Shown: positions 41,937-51,276 of the stretch, in pieces | Layout of the letters: each line of letters begins with the position of its first letter | Position numbering within the stretch: position 1 is the stretch's first letter | From: Bacillota bacterium | GTDB taxonomy: Bacteria > Bacillota > UBA4882 > UBA8346 | Reading direction: 5' to 3' | Assembly: GCA_023400055.1 (NCBI GenBank) | Contig: JAEXFN010000053.1 | Coordinates: 1-64,000, forward strand | DNA: 64,000 bases | Notes under the pieces: generated by a model | The model's input: the letters and a program-made list of their open reading frames with translations, nothing else | What the model was told of the DNA's origin: nothing | Databases searched by the model: none | Translations under genes and position numbers: made by a program

Positions 41937-43208
41937 ATGCGGATATTGATGTTGAGTTGGGAGTTCCCGCCCAAAGTGATCGGCGGGATCGCCCGTCATG
42001 TGGACGACCTTTCGCGGGCTTTGGCCCGGCAGGGGGAGGATGTTCATGTGATCACCTGCGGCGTGCAGGGGGCGCCGTATTATGAGCTGTACCACGGAGT
42101 GAAGGTCCATCGCGTCGGAATGCACAATCCGGAGACGCCTGACTTTTTGACCTGGGTCCTACAGCTCAATCTGAACATGGTCGAAGAGGCTAACCGTTTG
42201 CTCCAGGACGGCTGGAGTTTTGACGTGATTCACGCCCATGACTGGCTGGCGGCCTATGCCGGCAAAAACCTGAAGCATTCGCGACAGGCGCCTTTGATTG
42301 CGACGATTCATGCCACCGAATACGGCCGGAACAACGGCCTTCATAATGAATTGCAGCGCTACATCAGCAACGTCGAATGGTGGCTGGGGTATGAATCCTG
42401 GCGGGTCGTCTGCTGCAGCCAGTACATGCGCGACGAGTTGCGCCGGGTCTTTCAGCTGCCCGATGATAAGCTGCGGATCATTCCCAATGGGGTTTATCCC
42501 AAGGACTTTCTGGAGACGACCATCGACCCGCAGAAGATCCGCGATCGTTATTGCGCCACCGATGAAAAAATGATCTTCCACATCGGCCGGATCGTCCGGG
42601 AGAAGGGGTTGGGGGTGCTGCTGGAGGCGCTGCCGCGGATCCTGGCGACCGAACCCAAAGCAAAATTGGTCATCGCCGGCAAAGGGCCTTATCTGGATGA
42701 GTTAAAACACCGCGCCTATCAGCTCGGCGTCTTTAACCGCGTTTATTTTACCGGCTTTATCGATGACAACACCCGCAACGCCTTGTTTCAATGTGCCGAC
42801 GTGGCGGTCTTCCCCAGCCTTTACGAACCGTTCGGCATCGTGGCGCTGGAAGGGATGGCCGCCGGAGTGCCGGTGGTGGTCTCGGATACCGGCGGGATGA
42901 AAGAGATCATCAACCACGGCGTGAATGGCCTCAAGGCTTACTCTGACAATCCGGTCTCCCTGGCGGATAATATCCTCTGGGCGTTGGCGCACCCCGATCA
43001 TGGCCGGAAAATGGTGAAACAGGCCCGGGAAGACGTCCGTGCCCTTTATAGCTGGGAGAAGATCGCCATGCAGACTAAGGTCGTCTATAGCCAGGTGTTG
43101 GAAGAGTACCGTCATTCGAACTGGCGTCAGTCACTAGACGAGGATTCGCTGAGCCGTTTCGACCAGCGGGATATCCGGGCCTTTAGCCGCTATCAGAATG
43201 TCCAATAA
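41937..43208 (+). CDS. GT4-family glycosyltransferase (glycogen synthase-like)
   Basis: A 423-residue GT-B enzyme. It starts MRILMLSWEFPPKVIGGIARHV (the glycosyl-donor glycine loop), has VIHAHDWLAA and ends the catalytic region with the E-x7-E motif in LYEPFGIVALEGMAAG (about 295-310). It belongs to the GT4 branch often annotated as glycogen synthase and often encoded beside nucleotidyltransferases. The product might be glycogen or a maltosyl-type polymer; this is inference. AGAGGTGAT precedes the start. It is followed 105 bases later by a nucleotidyltransferase/phosphomannomutase fusion. Confidence 0.9.
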   Translation: MRILMLSWEFPPKVIGGIARHVDDLSRALARQGEDVHVITCGVQGAPYYELYHGVKVHRVGMHNPETPDFLTWVLQLNLNMVEEANRLLQDGWSFDVIHAHDWLAAYAGKNLKHSRQAPLIATIHATEYGRNNGLHNELQRYISNVEWWLGYESWRVVCCSQYMRDELRRVFQLPDDKLRIIPNGVYPKDFLETTIDPQKIRDRYCATDEKMIFHIGRIVREKGLGVLLEALPRILATEPKAKLVIAGKGPYLDELKHRAYQLGVFNRVYFTGFIDDNTRNALFQCADVAVFPSLYEPFGIVALEGMAAGVPVVVSDTGGMKEIINHGVNGLKAYSDNPVSLADNILWALAHPDHGRKMVKQAREDVRALYSWEKIAMQTKVVYSQVLEEYRHSNWRQSLDEDSLSRFDQRDIRAFSRYQNVQ

Positions 43209-43313
43209 TGAGTAGTTTTTGGTTGCGGATTGATTGGGGAACATTTGGCGGCCCCTGTTGAAACTTGGGGGCTTCGGTTATAGCATTCGGAACGGGATCA
43301 AGGAGGAAGTTAT

Positions 43314-45803
43314 TTGAAAGCAGTCATCATGGCCGGCGGGAAGGGAACCCGGCTCCGGCCGCTCACTTGCAACAAACCCAAACCGATGGTGCCCATCGCC
43401 AACCGGCCGATGATGGAGCATATCATCTACCTTTTGCGGCAGCACGATTTCGACAATGTCTTGGTAACACTCTTTTACCTGCCGGAGGCGGTCGAGAATT
43501 ATTTCGGCGACGGCCGCGATTTCGGCCTGGAGATGCGTTATTTCGTGGAGGAGAAGCCGCTGGGGACGGCGGGTTCGGTCCGTAATGTCGCCGCCGATCT
43601 GACGGAGACGTTCTTAGTCATCAGCGGCGACGCGCTGACCGACATCGATCTGACGGCGGCGCTCCGCTTCCACCGCGAACGGGGCGCGACCGCCACCATC
43701 ATCCTGACCAAGGTGGAGAACCCGCTCGAATACGGGGTGGTCATCACCGATGCCCAAGGCGTGATCAAGCGGTTCCTGGAGAAGCCGGGCTGGGGCGAGG
43801 TCTTTAGCGACACGGTGAATACCGGCATCTATATTCTGGAGCCGAAGATCTTCAACTATTTCGAGCCGGGCAAGGAGTTTGATTTCAGCAAAAATCTTTT
43901 CCCGATGTTGCTGACCCAGGGTGAGCCGCTATACGGCTATGTGGCGGGGGGTTATTGGTCGGACATCGGTAATCTCGAACAGTACCGTCAAGCCCATTAT
44001 GACGTGTTGAACGGCAGGGTCAAGGTTTCCATTCCGGGCCGGGAGATCGAACCCGGGCTTTGGGTCGGCGAAGGTGTGACGATCGACCCGGCGGCACAGG
44101 TGGACACGCCGGCGCTGATCGGCGATTACAGCCGGATCGAGGCCGGAGCCGAGGTCGGAGCCTATTCGGTCTTGGGAGATTACAGCATTGTCCAGGAGGG
44201 CGCCAGCGTCAAGCGGGGCATCATCTGGAACCATTGCTATCTCGGCAACTATTCCGAGGTGCGGGGCGCCACGCTCTGCCATCACGTCTATTTGAAAGGT
44301 AAGAACGCTATCTATGAGGGAGCGGTGCTCGGCGAAGGGGTCGACCTGGGTCTCAAGGCGGTAATCAAACCGGAGGTGAAGGTTTGGCCCAATAAGACGC
44401 TGGACAGCGGAAGCGTCCTCAATGACAGCCTGATCTGGGCTAAAAAATCGGCCAAGAGCCTTTTCGGGGCCTCGGGGATCTGCGGCACAGTCAATCAGGA
44501 GATTACCCCGGAATTGGCCGCCAAGTTGGGCGCGGTCTTTGGCTCCTATCTGAAACCGGGCGCCCAGGTGACGGTCAGTTCCGACAATTTCCGGGCTTCG
44601 CGGGTACTCAAACGGGCTTTGGTTTCCGGGGTACTGTCGACCGGGGTCAACGTTTACGATCTGGGAACCCTGCCGACTCCGGCGGCCCGTTACGCGCTGG
44701 CGGCCTTGGGCGCCAAGGGCGGCCTGCATCTGCGGATCGATCCTCAGGATCCGGAGGGGATTCTGCTTCAATTCATGGACGACCAGGGGTTAAATGTCGC
44801 CAAAGGTGTGGAACGGACCTTGGAGAACGCCTTCGCCAGCGAGGACTTTCCGCGCTGCCCGGCCGGGGCCATGGGTGAGCTGACCTTTGTACCGCAGTTG
44901 GTCCAACCGTACCTCCAGGGCTTGGTGGGTCCGGAAGCCCAAAAGTTGATCACCGGCTCGCAGCTGACGGTGGTCGCCAGCTACGATCAAGGCAGCTTGG
45001 CGTTGCTGCTGCCGGCGCTCTTCGAAGAATTGCAGTGCAAAGTGATCCATGCCGAGGTCGATGAAGAGGGAGCGGCGGTCTTGCCGCGGCCACGCACGCT
45101 GCAGGAATTGCTGGGGGCCATCAGCCGAGTCGGGGCGGCGGTGCGCGGTCATCACGCTGATCTGGGGGTGATCGTCGATAACAATGCCGAACGGCTCATT
45201 CTTCTCGACGAGAACGGCGAGATCCTCAAGGACGAGCAGTTGGTGGCGTTGCTCTCCCTGCTGGTACTGAAATACCACCCAGCGGCGGCGGTGCCGGTAC
45301 CGATGACCGCGCCGCAATTCATCGAGGATCTGGCTCGGGAGTATCACGGCAAGGTGATTCGGACCAAGGTCAATCCGCGTTCCCTCATGGAGCAACTGGT
45401 CCAGGAGAGGCTTTTCCCCACCGGCCAGGGCGAGGGTTCGTTCCTGCCACAATTTGACGCCCTGTTCACCCTGGTACGGGTGCTGGAGCTGCTGGCTCGG
45501 GAACGGGTGAGCCTGGCCGGGGCCAAGGCGCTCATCCCGCAGGTGCAGCGCGGTTACGTCGAGGTCGATTGCCCCTGGGAAGTGAAGGGCCGGATCATGC
45601 GTAACCTGTATGAAGAGCAAAAAGATCGGCAGCTGGAGATGACCGACGGTTTGAAGGTCTATCACGATGGCGGCTGGGCCCTGGTGCTGCCCGATGCCGA
45701 GGAGCCGATCTTCCGGATCTATTCCGAGGCCGGGACCGGTGAGGAAGCGGATGCACTGACCCAGTATTACATGAGCCGCATCAATGAACTACAGTTGAGC
45801 TAG
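43314..45803 (+). CDS. Nucleotidyltransferase fused to a degenerate phosphomannomutase domain
   Basis: An 829-residue fusion. Residues 1-235 form an NDP-sugar pyrophosphorylase domain (MAGGKGTRLRPLTCNKPKPMVP, VISGDALTDIDL, EKPGWGEV). Residues 245-375 are left-handed beta-helix repeats. Residues 376-829 have the phosphohexomutase fold, but two catalytic elements are lost. The active-site serine loop (normally TASHNP) reads HLRIDPQDPEG near 467-481, and the metal loop (normally DGDGDR) reads DNNAER near 621. The mutase half is therefore probably inactive and may be structural or regulatory. Such fusions are common in Bacillota and Cyanobacteria. TTG start with AGGAGGAAG upstream. Substrate likely mannose-1- or glucose-1-phosphate. 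Confidence 0.9.
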   Translation: MKAVIMAGGKGTRLRPLTCNKPKPMVPIANRPMMEHIIYLLRQHDFDNVLVTLFYLPEAVENYFGDGRDFGLEMRYFVEEKPLGTAGSVRNVAADLTETFLVISGDALTDIDLTAALRFHRERGATATIILTKVENPLEYGVVITDAQGVIKRFLEKPGWGEVFSDTVNTGIYILEPKIFNYFEPGKEFDFSKNLFPMLLTQGEPLYGYVAGGYWSDIGNLEQYRQAHYDVLNGRVKVSIPGREIEPGLWVGEGVTIDPAAQVDTPALIGDYSRIEAGAEVGAYSVLGDYSIVQEGASVKRGIIWNHCYLGNYSEVRGATLCHHVYLKGKNAIYEGAVLGEGVDLGLKAVIKPEVKVWPNKTLDSGSVLNDSLIWAKKSAKSLFGASGICGTVNQEITPELAAKLGAVFGSYLKPGAQVTVSSDNFRASRVLKRALVSGVLSTGVNVYDLGTLPTPAARYALAALGAKGGLHLRIDPQDPEGILLQFMDDQGLNVAKGVERTLENAFASEDFPRCPAGAMGELTFVPQLVQPYLQGLVGPEAQKLITGSQLTVVASYDQGSLALLLPALFEELQCKVIHAEVDEEGAAVLPRPRTLQELLGAISRVGAAVRGHHADLGVIVDNNAERLILLDENGEILKDEQLVALLSLLVLKYHPAAAVPVPMTAPQFIEDLAREYHGKVIRTKVNPRSLMEQLVQERLFPTGQGEGSFLPQFDALFTLVRVLELLARERVSLAGAKALIPQVQRGYVEVDCPWEVKGRIMRNLYEEQKDRQLEMTDGLKVYHDGGWALVLPDAEEPIFRIYSEAGTGEEADALTQYYMSRINELQLS

Positions 45804-45925
45804 GAGGGAGCGGCAAAGCACCCGGTTTGGCGGTCGTATACGAAAAGTCTCGGTAAATATTGTAACAGACCGTTATCAATGGCCAAACCCTTGCAGGCAT
45901 TGTGGGCAATCGGCATGCCTTCCGC

Positions 45926-45954
45926 TTGACAGAGCAGGGCGGGTGTGTTATGAT
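45926..45954 (+). promoter_or_regulatory. Consensus promoter of the tRNA-Ser genes
   Basis: TTGACA, 17 bases, TATGAT. The first tRNA starts 25 bases after the -10. Confidence 0.9.
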
Positions 45955-45978
45955 AGTTCATGCATTCGGAGCGAACTC

Positions 45979-46067
<89 letters not shown>

Positions 46068-46106
46068 ACGTACGTAATCTGAATCGCTCACATGGTTCAA
46101 CCTTAC

Positions 46107-46198
46107 GGAGAGGTACCCAAGCAGGTTGAAGGGGACGGTTTGCTAAACCGTTAGTAGGAGTAATCCTAGCGCGGGTTCGAATCCCGCTCTCTCCGCCA
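46107..46198 (+). tRNA. tRNA-Ser (anticodon GCT)
   Basis: 92 bases including encoded CCA. Acceptor stem GGAGAGG, a long variable arm (AGTAGGAGTAATCCTAG) and anticodon GCT at 46142-46144. It lies 40 bases after the first tRNA-Ser and shares its transcript. Confidence 0.95.
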
Positions 46199-46214
46199 TA
46201 AAATCTTAAATAGC

Positions 46215-46246
46215 AGGAGTTTTGCAAAAAGCAAGACTCCTTTTTG
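46215..46246 (+). terminator. Rho-independent terminator after the tRNA genes
   Basis: AGGAGTTTTGC/GCAAGACTCCT stem, five-base loop and T5. Confidence 0.92.
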
Positions 46247-46307
46247 TTTCTCCAATAAATGTATCGAATAATCGGTTTGCAAAGAATCTCTGCAAACCAT
46301 TGATAAT

Positions 46308-46337
46308 AAAGGATCGGATTAATGCCGATCCTTTTTC
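46308..46337 (+). terminator. Second terminator, preceded by another hairpin
   Basis: AAAGGATCGG/CCGATCCTTT stem followed by T5. Just upstream, GGTTTGCA/TGCAAACC (46274-46298) forms a second stem. The pair could belong to a small RNA, but no promoter is clear. The rest of 46338-46629 holds no gene. Confidence 0.75.
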
Positions 46338-46629
46338 TTTTCTCAAAGGCCTCGCTCCTCTATGCAACTCATTATGCATCATAAATCTCAGCGATCGATC
46401 GTCGCATGGCTTAATTCTCTTGGATATGCAATGATGAGTATCCACGTCTGTTCCAAAAATATTATAGTGGTGTACTCCGACCCCGATTCGTTGAAAAAAC
46501 AAGCTGGTCGTCAATACAGATTATCGATCCATTAAAATTCGGTAATTTGAGCATTGCATTCACTAATATATTAGTTTAATATACTAGTATAAAAGATATT
46601 GAATTAGTACTTATAAAGGGAGGTGATCA

Positions 46630-46668
46630 TTGAAGCAGAATAAAGTTCCAACTTCATGCCTCAAATGA
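46630..46668 (+). CDS. Possible 12-residue leader peptide
   Basis: TTG at 46630 opens MKQNKVPTSCLK and stops at 46668. The ribosome site AAAGGGAGGTGATC just upstream is almost the full anti-16S complement, too good to ignore for so short a frame. It lies 60 bases before the permease gene and might control its translation. There is no protein-level evidence. Confidence 0.3.
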   Translation: MKQNKVPTSCLK

Positions 46669-46727
46669 TTTTTACTGCGTTGTAATGGAAAACGGGATAT
46701 CTACAAAGTAAAGGGAGGAATAACACC

Positions 46728-48023
46728 ATGATTGACATTATTGCCGGCATTTTACTGCTCGTTACATTTATTGGCCTGATTATCTATTGTATGAAAGGCG
46801 GAAATTTACTCGTTGGCTTTATCGCAGCCTCGATAGTTTGGTGTATCATTGGCCGGGTACCCATTCAAACCGTTGTAACTGATATTTTTCAAAGTTCTGT
46901 AGAGAATTATGGTAAAACCATCGCTATCATCGTGTTTGGAGCCTGGTTTGGACGGGTGCTTGTCGACACCGGTATTGCGGGTTATATCATCAAAAAAACC
47001 GTTGAACTGGCTGGCGACAAACCTCTGGTTACTACGTTGCTGTTGAGTATTGTTTGTGCTTTGATTTTCACCAGCGCGTTTGGCGTCGGTTCCGTCATGG
47101 CCATCGGTATGATTGTATTACCCATCCTGTTCTCCCTGGGCATCGATAAAAAAACTGCATTGGGCGCATATCTTCTTGCCGTTGCAGCTGGGATGTATTT
47201 GAACATAGCTTATGTAAACCAATTCTTTGCAGTGTTCCCGAATGTTAAATACAATGATAATTATATCCGCTTTGCCGTTATTGCGACCATTGTGCATATT
47301 GCCGTGATGGTTGCCTTCATTCTTTTCAATTATACGCGCGCTAAAAAAGGTGGCAGAGTTCGGGCCTGGGCGGTTAGCGGCACTTCTGAAGTGAAAGAAA
47401 CCAAAGCTCTTGGCTGGTATTGTATCATTGTGCCATTTATACCTATCATTATGGTTTCGTTTTTCAAATGGCAACCGATCCCTTCCTTTTTATTGGGGAT
47501 CTTCCTTGGATTACTTCTTACGCGTAATATAACCTCTTACAGTCTAGCTGTAGAAAAAGTTCAAAAAACCCTTTACGATGGCATCGCTGACAGCGGTCTT
47601 TTGATAGGAATGTTATACAGTGTAAACATCTTCCAAGCTGCGGCAAAACAGGTTTCTCCCATTCTGCAACACTTGCTGGGAGGGATCATCCCCACTGCAC
47701 CGGTAGTGATTCTGATCGCTTTTTGCGTGCTGGCGCCGCTGGCATTGTTCCGTGGCCCGCTGATGATTTGGGGATCCGGCATTGCGCTGGTCTCTATCTT
47801 TCAGGCGCTGGGCGTTTTCAATGAGATGTTCCTGTTCGCCTTGTTCCTAATCCCGCCGGTTGCCATTGTGGCGAGCGCCTGTCCGACGCAGTCGTGGACG
47901 ATGTGGGGTCTGAGCTACGCCAAGCTGGAACCGAAGCAATATATCAAAACCAATCTACCCTGGGCCTGGGCCATTTTGATTATTGTAGAGATCATCGCCT
48001 TTGTTATGATTGGCAACGTTTGA
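46728..48023 (+). CDS. Twelve-helix permease of the ion-transporter (GntP/CitMHS-like) superfamily
   Basis: A 431-residue integral membrane protein with about eleven to twelve helices and an inner duplicated layout (YGKTIAIIVFGAWFGRVLVDTGIAGYI in the first half, DSGLLIGMLYSVNIFQAAA in the second). The signature TSAFGVGSVMAIGMIVLP resembles gluconate/citrate-type carriers. Directly upstream of a HyuA-like gene, it may import the substrate of that enzyme (hydantoin, oxoproline or a related carboxylate). AAAGGGAGG precedes the start. More AT-rich than the neighbours. Confidence 0.72.
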   Translation: MIDIIAGILLLVTFIGLIIYCMKGGNLLVGFIAASIVWCIIGRVPIQTVVTDIFQSSVENYGKTIAIIVFGAWFGRVLVDTGIAGYIIKKTVELAGDKPLVTTLLLSIVCALIFTSAFGVGSVMAIGMIVLPILFSLGIDKKTALGAYLLAVAAGMYLNIAYVNQFFAVFPNVKYNDNYIRFAVIATIVHIAVMVAFILFNYTRAKKGGRVRAWAVSGTSEVKETKALGWYCIIVPFIPIIMVSFFKWQPIPSFLLGIFLGLLLTRNITSYSLAVEKVQKTLYDGIADSGLLIGMLYSVNIFQAAAKQVSPILQHLLGGIIPTAPVVILIAFCVLAPLALFRGPLMIWGSGIALVSIFQALGVFNEMFLFALFLIPPVAIVASACPTQSWTMWGLSYAKLEPKQYIKTNLPWAWAILIIVEIIAFVMIGNV

Positions 48024-48039
48024 CCGACGCTCGGAATGA

Positions 48040-48080
48040 GCCGGTCCGGACAGATAAAAAGGCGGACCGGCTTCTTTTTT
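48040..48080 (+). terminator. Terminator or attenuator between permease and HyuA-like genes
   Basis: GCCGGTCCG/CGGACCGGC stem with a 14-base loop, then TTCTTTTTT. It should reduce read-through into the HyuA-like gene. Confidence 0.85.
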
Positions 48081-48205
48081 CGAAACAAAATAGCAAGTAG
48101 TTGTTCGGGATGGCATCGGAGGTACATTGGCAAAGGCAGCCGGACTCCCCATCCCCGGCTGGCGGAAGCTGGCCGCATTTCCAAACACATCGGAGGTCTT
48201 TATTC

Positions 48206-50332
48206 ATGGGTAACAGAGCAATTCGTATCGGCATCGACGTCGGTGGCACCCATACCAAGGCCGTCGCCATCGACAACAACACCAACGAAATTGTGGGCAA
48301 AGGTTCAGTTATGACCACTCATCACCATGAGCGCGGCGTAGCCGCCGGTGTGGTGGAGGCATTTCAGAAATGCCTTGCCGAAAACGACATCAAGCCCGAT
48401 GAGGTTATTTTTATCGCCCACAGTACCACGCAGGCCACCAACGCTTTGCTAGAAGGGGATGTGGCCCGCGTCGGCGTGATCGGGATCAGCGGGGGCGGAT
48501 TGGAAGGCTTTCTCGCCAAAAGGCAGACCAAGATCAAAGATATCAACCTCGGTACGGGCAAGTTTATCGAGATTGATCATACCCATCTGAAAATCAAGGA
48601 AATGTCGCCCGAAAACGTGAAAAACACGATAAAAGGCATGATCGATCAGGGCGACCGGGTAATCGTGGCCAGTAAGGCCTTTGGCGTGGATAATATGAGC
48701 GAGGAACGCGTTGTGGCCGAAGAAGCCGAGCGGCAGGGCGTTCCCTGTACCGTGGCTTCGGATATTACCAAGCTGTACGGCCTGACCACGCGCACCCGCA
48801 CCGCCGCCCTGAATGCTTCCATTCTGCCGAAGATGCTTGAGACCGCCAACTCGACCGAGCAGAGCGTCCGTTCCGCGGGCATCGATGTACCGCTGATGAT
48901 TATGCGCGGCGACGGCGGCGTGATGGAAATCAATGAGATGAAAAAACGGCCGATCCTGACGATGCTCTCCGGCCCCGCGGCCAGCGTCATCGGCGCTTTA
49001 ATGTATCTGCGCGCTTCGAACGGCATCTACTTTGAGGTGGGCGGCACTTCCACCAATATCGGCGTCATCAAGAACGGACGCCCGGCCGTGGACTATTCCA
49101 TCATCGGCGGACACCGCACCTATGTAAACAGCCTTGACGTACGGGTACTGGGTGTCGCCGGGGGCAGCATGGTGCGCGCCAGAAAAGGCGAGGTGATCGA
49201 TGTCGGACCCCGCTCTGCGCACATTGCGGGCCTGGGCTATGCCTGCTTTACAGATACGGCCCTATTTGATGGCGCCACGCTGTATTACGTAAAACCCCGT
49301 GAAAATGATCCCGCCGACTACGTCGCGATCAGGTTAAACAACGGCCAGAGCGTCACCATCACTAACACCTGCGCCGCAAACGTGTTAGGCATTTTGGGGG
49401 AAAACGACTACGCGCGCGGCAATTATGAATCGAGCCGCCGGGCGATGCAGCTTTTGGCCGACGAGGTGGGGATGCCGGTCGCAGAAACCGCCAAAGCCAT
49501 TTTGACGAAGTCCTGTGAGAAGATCGTGCCGGTTATTGAAGATCTGATCACCAAATACAAGATCGAGCGTGAGCAGATCGTGCTGGTAGGCGCCGGAGGC
49601 GGCGCGGGCACGCTGCTGACCTTTACGGCCAATCTGATGAACTTTAAATACCAGATCCCCGATAACGCGGAGGTGATCTCCTCCATCGGCGTGGCCCTAG
49701 CCATGGTGCGCGAGATGGTGGAGCGGACGATTCCCAACCCCACCGCCGCCGACATCGCCCAGCTGAAGAAGGAGGCCAAGGAGCTCGCTATGAACAGCGG
49801 CGCGGTGGAAGACAGCATCGAGGTGTATGTGGAGATCGACGATCAGGCGCAGAAGGTCACCGCCATCGCCATGGGTTCCACCGAGGTCAAGACCACCGAT
49901 TTACTGAAAAACTGCACCGAGGATGAGGCCGTCGCCATTGCCGCGGAATCCATCGGGGTGGACAAGAGCGCGGTGAAGCTGGCCGCCTCCAACGGATTGA
50001 TGTTTGTTGCCATAACCGAAAAAGGCGGCAAAGCGCCGCTGCGCGTCATCGATAAAAAGGGCTTCATCAAGGTTCAGCGCGCCAACGGCGTCGTGGAATG
50101 CACTACCAAAGAAAAGGCTTCGGATACTCTCCGGCGGATGTGGGACAATGCCAGCAACTTTTCCAGCGAGGTGCGCATCAATCCCGATGTCTACGTCATT
50201 GCCGGCTCACGCTTATTGGACTATTCCGGGATTCCCGAGTTTGTGCAGGTCACTGGCTTGATTGAGGCGGAACTCTGCGACAGCGCACCGGAGGACGACT
50301 TGATCCTGGTGCTCGCCCGCAACGAATTGTGA
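48206..50332 (+). CDS. Hydantoinase/oxoprolinase (HyuA-like) family protein
   Basis: A 708-residue ATP-grasping enzyme of the N-methylhydantoinase A/5-oxoprolinase family. The actin-like ATPase motif IGIDVGGTHTKAVAID opens the protein, followed by STTQATNALLEGDVARVGVIG, VPLMIMRGDGG and SGPAASVIGALMYL. These enzymes open cyclic amides such as 5-oxoproline or hydantoins with ATP. The C-terminal 150 residues or so do not look like the usual HyuA end. No HyuB partner is encoded here. ATG 48206 has CGGAGGTC upstream; earlier in-frame starts do not. It overlaps the HExxH gene by one base. Confidence 0.85.
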   Translation: MGNRAIRIGIDVGGTHTKAVAIDNNTNEIVGKGSVMTTHHHERGVAAGVVEAFQKCLAENDIKPDEVIFIAHSTTQATNALLEGDVARVGVIGISGGGLEGFLAKRQTKIKDINLGTGKFIEIDHTHLKIKEMSPENVKNTIKGMIDQGDRVIVASKAFGVDNMSEERVVAEEAERQGVPCTVASDITKLYGLTTRTRTAALNASILPKMLETANSTEQSVRSAGIDVPLMIMRGDGGVMEINEMKKRPILTMLSGPAASVIGALMYLRASNGIYFEVGGTSTNIGVIKNGRPAVDYSIIGGHRTYVNSLDVRVLGVAGGSMVRARKGEVIDVGPRSAHIAGLGYACFTDTALFDGATLYYVKPRENDPADYVAIRLNNGQSVTITNTCAANVLGILGENDYARGNYESSRRAMQLLADEVGMPVAETAKAILTKSCEKIVPVIEDLITKYKIEREQIVLVGAGGGAGTLLTFTANLMNFKYQIPDNAEVISSIGVALAMVREMVERTIPNPTAADIAQLKKEAKELAMNSGAVEDSIEVYVEIDDQAQKVTAIAMGSTEVKTTDLLKNCTEDEAVAIAAESIGVDKSAVKLAASNGLMFVAITEKGGKAPLRVIDKKGFIKVQRANGVVECTTKEKASDTLRRMWDNASNFSSEVRINPDVYVIAGSRLLDYSGIPEFVQVTGLIEAELCDSAPEDDLILVLARNEL

Positions 50333-51000
50333 TGATGCCCGCCCAGTATGACTCCGACGCGCTGCGTCATGCCGTGCGGGGGGCGCTGGACTTCTCGGAC
50401 GGCCTTTGGTATCGCGATATCCTGAAAAGGGACGTTTGCGGCTGCGCACTCAGCGCTGAAGAGGAGCGCGCAGTAATAGACGGAGCGATGCGGACCGCCG
50501 CCGCCATGGCGCGGCGGATCACGGCCCAATACGGCTTGCTTGCTCCGGCGGAACTGGCCGGGAAGTTGCGCCTAAAGATCGGGCACAGCGCCGGGGAATT
50601 GCGGGAGCCGTATTTGTATATGGGACTTTATGAGCCGGGCAGCCGGACCATCACCCTGAATGACAGCGCCATTTCGTTGGTGCGGCAGTTCATCGCCGCG
50701 AACGGTTTGGACGGCCTCGTCCCGTCGGCCGCCATCAGCCGCCTGGTGCTGTTGCACGAGGTTTTCCACGCGCTGGAGGAAGAGACCCCGGACATTTATA
50801 CGCGCAGCCGGATGCTGGAACGCAAGGCGCTGGGAGTTTTCGCCTATCGCCGCGGGCTGGCCGGCGCGTCGGAAGTGGGGGCGGTGCATTTCTCCAAGGA
50901 GATGGCGGGTATTTCTTATTCTCCCCGTATTTACGAGCGTTTTTTATTCATGGCGGCGGGCCGCCAGTTATCAATTGATTTTCTATCATTGAACGTGTAA
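50332..51000 (+). CDS. Uncharacterised HExxH-containing protein
   Basis: A 222-residue soluble protein coupled to the HyuA-like gene (its ATG overlaps the stop). It has LVLLHEVFHALEEE near residue 140, an HExxH zinc-protease-type motif with nearby acidic residues that could be the third ligand. I do not recognise a family. The context suggests a peptidase, amidase or maturation factor acting with the HyuA-like enzyme. The fold should be tested by structure prediction. Confidence 0.6.
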   Translation: MMPAQYDSDALRHAVRGALDFSDGLWYRDILKRDVCGCALSAEEERAVIDGAMRTAAAMARRITAQYGLLAPAELAGKLRLKIGHSAGELREPYLYMGLYEPGSRTITLNDSAISLVRQFIAANGLDGLVPSAAISRLVLLHEVFHALEEETPDIYTRSRMLERKALGVFAYRRGLAGASEVGAVHFSKEMAGISYSPRIYERFLFMAAGRQLSIDFLSLNV

Positions 51001-51276
51001 AATGGGAAAAAAGGTAAAATTACGACGGCCGTGGCAAGGCAGCGGATGCGCCCAGCGATGGGCCGGTCGGAAACCGCGCGGCTGCGGCGCTCGGCCGTCC
51101 GATAAACTCGCCGGGACGGGTCGGAGAGCACTGTCCCCGGCTTCATCAGGCTAAAACCCGGGCGCTTCGGAAGGCCGGGGATTCCCGCGGCGCGGGCTGC
51201 CCGTAATCAAATCTCCTGTCTTGAGGTGTCGCATCACCATCAAAAATGCCGCTTCAACCAGGAAGGAGAGCTATAG

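Noticed and set aside
51001..51276. Riboswitch in the GC-rich leader of the GntR gene
   Set aside because: Several hairpins are possible, but no conserved core of a known riboswitch (cobalamin, glycine, fluoride, THF) could be recognised.
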